Assembly (NCBI GenBank): GCA_036787065.1
Contig: DAIQPZ010000008.1
Location: forward strand, 1 to 35,025
Source of the DNA: JAJYIW01 sp036787065
Lineage (GTDB): Bacteria > Chloroflexota > Anaerolineae > Anaerolineales > Anaerolineaceae
Direction: 5' to 3'
DNA: 35,025 nt
Part shown: piece by piece, positions 32,435 to 35,025 of the stretch
How the letters are laid out: every line of letters starts with the position of its first letter
Numbering within the stretch: the first letter of the stretch is position 1
Notes under the pieces: generated by a model
What the model was told of the DNA's origin: nothing
The model's input: only the letters and a program-made list of their open reading frames with translations
The model's database searches: none
Position numbers and translations under genes: made by a program

Positions 32435-33136
32435 ATGCGCCAGGCAGTAGGTCGGTTATTAGAGATTGAGCTGGCGGGCGAGGCCATCGCGGGTCGCATC
32501 GCCTGCCCGGATGACCTGCTGCCTGCACCAGGCCAATACCTGCTGGCGACCCCTCTGGACGATCCCCAGACGGCCCTGGCCGTGCCGCTTTTTGCCACAG
32601 GAATGTCCACAGGGGATGGGCTGATCGCGGCGCCAATCCCGCATGCCTGGTCGCCGGGCAGCCTGCTGGCGCTGCGCGGCCCGCTTGGCCGCGGGTTCAA
32701 GATGCCGGCCAGCGCCCGCCGGGTTAGCCTGGCCGCGTTTGGCGACACGCCGGCACGCCTGCTGCCCCTGGTCGTGCAGGCGCTTGGGCGTCACGCCGCC
32801 GTCTCCTTGTATGTCGACCTGCTACCCGACGACCCCGTCTTGCGCAACCTGCCCCCGGCGGTGGAGATCTCTCCATTAGATAATGCCAACGAAGCCGCCG
32901 CCTGGGCCGATTTCCTGGCCATGGATGTTCCGCTGTCAGGCCTGGCCGACCTTCCGCTCAGGATCGGATTGGAAAAAGACAGGGGATTGGGGTGTGAGGC
33001 CCAGGTCCTGGTGTGGACGGGCATGCCCTGCGGCGGGCTGGCTGAATGTGGCGCATGCGCCGTGCGCACGCGCAAGGTCTGGTCGCTGGCCTGCAAAGAT
33101 GGACCCGTCTATAACCTGAACGAGCTGTCGTTTTGA
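32435..33136 (+). CDS. PyrK-like ferredoxin-reductase-fold protein with 2Fe-2S motif
   Basis: Predicted 233-residue relative of the dihydroorotate dehydrogenase electron-transfer subunit. The C-terminus holds a four-Cys cluster motif, CGGLAECGAC then x11 then C (MPCGGLAECGACAVRTRKV ... LACKDGPVYNLNEL), ending in the KDGPV pattern of PyrK. The N-terminal barrel has PGQYLLA and LRGPLGRGF. Other family landmarks are weak. The FAD-binding R-x-Y-S region reads VPLFATGMS, and the NAD-binding glycine loop reads AFGDTPARL, so flavin or NAD binding is uncertain. It precedes a PyrD-like gene by 51 bases, and the two probably act together. The promoter is at 32400, giving a probably leaderless mRNA. Confidence 0.75.
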   Translation: MRQAVGRLLEIELAGEAIAGRIACPDDLLPAPGQYLLATPLDDPQTALAVPLFATGMSTGDGLIAAPIPHAWSPGSLLALRGPLGRGFKMPASARRVSLAAFGDTPARLLPLVVQALGRHAAVSLYVDLLPDDPVLRNLPPAVEISPLDNANEAAAWADFLAMDVPLSGLADLPLRIGLEKDRGLGCEAQVLVWTGMPCGGLAECGACAVRTRKVWSLACKDGPVYNLNELSF

Positions 33137-33142
33137 GAGAAG

Positions 33143-33182
33143 GCTTTGGGGCAAAGCTTTGAAGCAAAGGTTTTGAAACAAA
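33143..33182 (+). repeat. three tandem 13-14 bp repeats between the PyrK- and PyrD-like genes
   Basis: GCTTTGGGGCAAA (33143-33155), GCTTTGAAGCAAA (33156-33168) and GGTTTTGAAACAAA (33169-33182). Each unit is an imperfect palindrome (TTTG...CAAA); the first forms GCTTTG-GGG-CAAAGC with the next. They end 5 bases before the ATG at 33188, where a ribosome-binding site should be. Confidence 0.6.
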
Positions 33183-33187
33183 GTATT

Positions 33188-33955
33188 ATGTTTAAACAGG
33201 ACTTACTTTTCCGCACCCCCTTGTTGAACGCCGCGGGCAGCCTGGGTTTCGCTCCCAACCCGCGTGGCCCGGTGGACCTTTCGCGCCTGGGGGCTTTTAT
33301 CACCAATCCGATCAGCCGCCATCCGCGTCAGCCCGCGGAAGGTCGGGGTCTGCAATCTTTTCCGGGCGGGTTCCTGCTCCACAGTGGGTTTCCCAACCCT
33401 GGTTTTAACGCCGCGCTCAGGCATTATGCGGCCCAATGGGCTGAAGCGCCGCTGCCTGTTTTGATCCACCTGATGCCCAACAACCCGGATGAAATGGCCG
33501 CAATGACCCGTGCCTTGGAAGGCCTCGAGAACGTGGCCGGGATCGAGCTTGGCCTGCGTGACGACATCCACCCAGGGGATGCCGCCGGGTTGGTCCGGGC
33601 CGGGCTGGGTGAACTGCCGTTAATCGCCTGCCTGGCCCCCGGTCGGGCGGGCGAACTGGGAACGCTGCTGGCCAAAAGCGGCGCCGCCGCGTTCAGCCTG
33701 GCGCCGGCACGGGGCTGCCTGCCAGTGGCGCATGGAAAGCTGGTGCACGGCCGGTTGTACGGCCCTGCGCTACTGCCACAGGCGCTGGAAGCGGTATCCA
33801 TCCTGGCGACCAGCGGGCTGCCGGTGATCGGCTGCGGCGGGGTCTACACCCAGGCGGACGTGGACGCCATGCACATCGCTGGGGCGCAGGCGGTTGCTCT
33901 GGACGCCGCGCTGTGGCGGGGCAGCGAACTGGTCAGTTTAATTCCCGAAGATTAG
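33188..33955 (+). CDS. dihydroorotate-dehydrogenase-like TIM-barrel protein, catalytic residues changed
   Basis: Predicted 255-residue PyrD-fold protein, shorter than true PyrD (about 300). Recognisable parts: TPLLNAAGSLGF at the N-terminus, SGFPNPGFNAAL, and the phosphate-binding end GRLYGPALLPQALEAV ... PVIGCGGVYTQADVDAMHIAGAQAVAL. Key positions are altered. The flavin-contact Lys of the first loop is Asn (ITNPIS). The ELNISCPN segment with the catalytic Cys reads ELGLRDDI. The VKLSPN Lys is lost (IACLAPG). FMN may still bind, but dihydroorotate oxidation is doubtful. I start at ATG 33188, where the family begins; the frame is open from TTG 33146 through the tandem repeats. The stop shares four bases with the convergent permease stop. 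Confidence 0.75.
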   Translation: MFKQDLLFRTPLLNAAGSLGFAPNPRGPVDLSRLGAFITNPISRHPRQPAEGRGLQSFPGGFLLHSGFPNPGFNAALRHYAAQWAEAPLPVLIHLMPNNPDEMAAMTRALEGLENVAGIELGLRDDIHPGDAAGLVRAGLGELPLIACLAPGRAGELGTLLAKSGAAAFSLAPARGCLPVAHGKLVHGRLYGPALLPQALEAVSILATSGLPVIGCGGVYTQADVDAMHIAGAQAVALDAALWRGSELVSLIPED

Positions 33956-34845
33956 AAAAGCGATAGGCGCGAGAAGATCAACGCCAGCAAACCCAGGCCG
34001 AGGCCAATTGCCAGGCCGTAAGGCACTGTCAGGCGCATCACCTCGCCATCCCGGCCTTTTAAACCGGTGGTACTACAGCCCACAATGATCTTGGCGGGGG
34101 CCAGCATGCTGCCGATCGACCCTCCCGCGGTCTGAGCAGCGATCAACAGGGCTGGTGCGATGGCCAGCATCTGCGCCACCTGTTTCTGCAGCGGGCCAAA
34201 CAGCACGTTGGAGTTGTTGTTGCTGCCGGTGGCAAATGCACCTAGAATGCCCACCAGCGGCGAAACCAGGGGGAAGGCCGCCCCCACCCAACGGCTGAGG
34301 GTCTGCGCCAACAGCAGAGTCATGCCGCTGTGATCCATTAACAGTGACAGTCCTACCATGCTGATAATGCCCAAAGAAGCTGGCGCCGCCGAACGCCAGG
34401 TGGATTGCGCGGCCTGCCGCCAGGCCCCTGGCGCGATCAACCCGCGCCAGCGTAAGACCAGCGCAGCCAGGAGCGCCACCGCCAACAACCAGGTGCCCGG
34501 GTGAACCCAAAGGCGGAAGGCCTGTCCATTGCCCGCCGGGGTGATAAACCCACTAAGGGTGGTTACGCCTGGGAAAGGCGCCTGCCAGACCCAGCCAGCG
34601 AGTGAAGTATGCAGCCAGCCAGGCAGGGTTACCCCGGTCATAATCAGCGCGACGGTCCCATAACACACCAGCGCACTGCCCAAAGCGCGCGGGTTTGCGC
34701 GCGCCGTACCCGGGGAATCCACACCGGCCTCATCGTTACTGACCGCTTTCTTTTTTTTCCGCCAGCGCAGCAGCCGCGCCAGGAGGATTGCCCCCACCAC
34801 CCCGGCCAGCCCGGCACCCAACCCGGCCAGTGGCGCCAGCCCGAG
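33952..34845 (-). CDS. L-lactate permease family protein, C-terminal part
   Basis: C-terminal half of a LctP/LldP-type permease (full proteins are about 550 residues). Multiple hydrophobic helices and the family's most conserved stretch are present: GAFATGSNNNSNVLFGPLQ, then AAQTAGGSIGSMLAPAKIIVGCSTTGLKGRDG. The N-terminal half is missing. Upstream of about 34845 the same open frame encodes an unrelated DUF2156-type segment in very GC-rich DNA, so the coordinates given here stop at the presumed junction. The substrate is probably lactate or glycolate by family. The junction limit is accurate only to about 20 bases, because both sides read through a shared GLAPLAG-like stretch. Confidence 0.85.
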   Translation of the reverse strand, partial: LGLAPLAGLGAGLAGVVGAILLARLLRWRKKKKAVSNDEAGVDSPGTARANPRALGSALVCYGTVALIMTGVTLPGWLHTSLAGWVWQAPFPGVTTLSGFITPAGNGQAFRLWVHPGTWLLAVALLAALVLRWRGLIAPGAWRQAAQSTWRSAAPASLGIISMVGLSLLMDHSGMTLLLAQTLSRWVGAAFPLVSPLVGILGAFATGSNNNSNVLFGPLQKQVAQMLAIAPALLIAAQTAGGSIGSMLAPAKIIVGCSTTGLKGRDGEVMRLTVPYGLAIGLGLGLLALIFSRLSLF

Positions 34846-35025
34846 CGACAGGGTCGATTCGCCGGCGGCGCGGAGCCCGAGCGCGGCCTCGACGATGCAC
34901 GACTCGAGCGCGCCCGGCGTCGAGCCCGGGCGGCGGCGGATCAGGTCAAGGACCCAGCCGCCCGACGTGTCTGTCCGTCGGAATGTTGCGAAGGCGATCG
35001 GCTCGCCGGCCGGACCGAGTGCCAC
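34846..35025 (-). other. GC-rich edge fragment encoding part of a DUF2156 (MprF C-terminal-like) domain
   Basis: Open frame cut by the window edge. It reads PIAFATFRRTD, GGWVLDLIRRRPGSTPGALES, CIVEAALGLRAAG and LSLGLAPLA, the pattern of the lysyl-phosphatidylglycerol synthase catalytic domain (DUF2156). By count, the last 165 bases hold 40 A/T, i.e. about 76% GC, far above neighbouring DNA. It is fused in frame to the lactate permease C-terminus, which no known family architecture explains. Probably a chimeric assembly join or a recombination junction. Confidence 0.6.

Noticed and set aside
33146..33187. TTG start 14 codons upstream for the PyrD-like gene
   Set aside because: The extension only translates the tandem 13-mers, and the family begins at the ATG at 33188.

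Overview
This window looks like chromosomal DNA of a Chloroflexota bacterium, most likely an Anaerolineae-type lineage, probably from a metagenome assembly. That placement is inference. It rests on Thr/Pro-rich TPTPT-type linkers in exported proteins, a secreted protein built from FG-PI...QYF-ARFE-H repeats, moderate GC, and a mix of Shine-Dalgarno-led and apparently leaderless genes. No rRNA, tRNA, CRISPR array, phage or transposase gene was seen.

Layout. Positions 1-7.4 kb hold the 3' part of polA, a large TPR protein, a secreted repeat protein and dnaA. A 487-bp AT-rich gap lies upstream of dnaA and could be an origin, although no good DnaA-box cluster was found. Positions 7.9-10.4 kb hold an FAD-dependent oxidoreductase and an MprF-type (LPG synthase TM) membrane protein. 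Positions 10.4-14.6 kb hold an ABC-F ATPase, deoC, a histidine phosphatase and a hydroxypyruvate-isomerase-like TIM barrel. Positions 14.6-18.4 kb (minus strand) hold a multidrug-type MFS permease, a split NAD synthetase (NadE plus a nitrilase-fold glutaminase, ATGA overlap) and an Lgt homologue without its catalytic residues. Positions 18.6-21.2 kb hold NfeD, slipin and a GNAT acetyltransferase, followed by a small SWIM zinc-finger protein with an elaborate leader. Positions 21.3-28.4 kb (minus strand) hold priA, a lipoprotein, a CNNM/CorC-type protein, a MEMO protein and a LysM-M23 peptidase. Positions 28.5-32.2 kb hold a sugar-type MFS permease, selD and a prohibitin-like SPFH protein. Positions 32.4-35.0 kb hold a PyrK-like/PyrD-like pair and an L-lactate permease C-terminus that runs into a GC-rich foreign-looking edge.

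The most notable observations are these. (1) selD is a selenoprotein gene: its ORF starts 165 nt upstream of the first methionine of the uninterrupted frame and crosses an in-frame TGA at the catalytic Cys position, with strong stem-loops just downstream. (2) A dispersed family of about 110-bp elements has long, perfect, mutually divergent palindromes in a conserved frame (near 9.3, 18.45 and 29.8 kb). One copy has near-perfect 8-bp flanking direct repeats, and a 52-bp relative at 32.3 kb has perfect 8-bp flanking repeats and terminal inverted repeats. (3) At least seven genes have a -10-like hexamer exactly 6-7 nt before the start codon and no usable Shine-Dalgarno site, which suggests leaderless mRNAs. 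(4) Several enzyme homologues have lost their family's key residues (Lgt-like, PyrD-like, PyrK-like). (5) The last ~180 bases look like a chimeric junction or recent foreign DNA.
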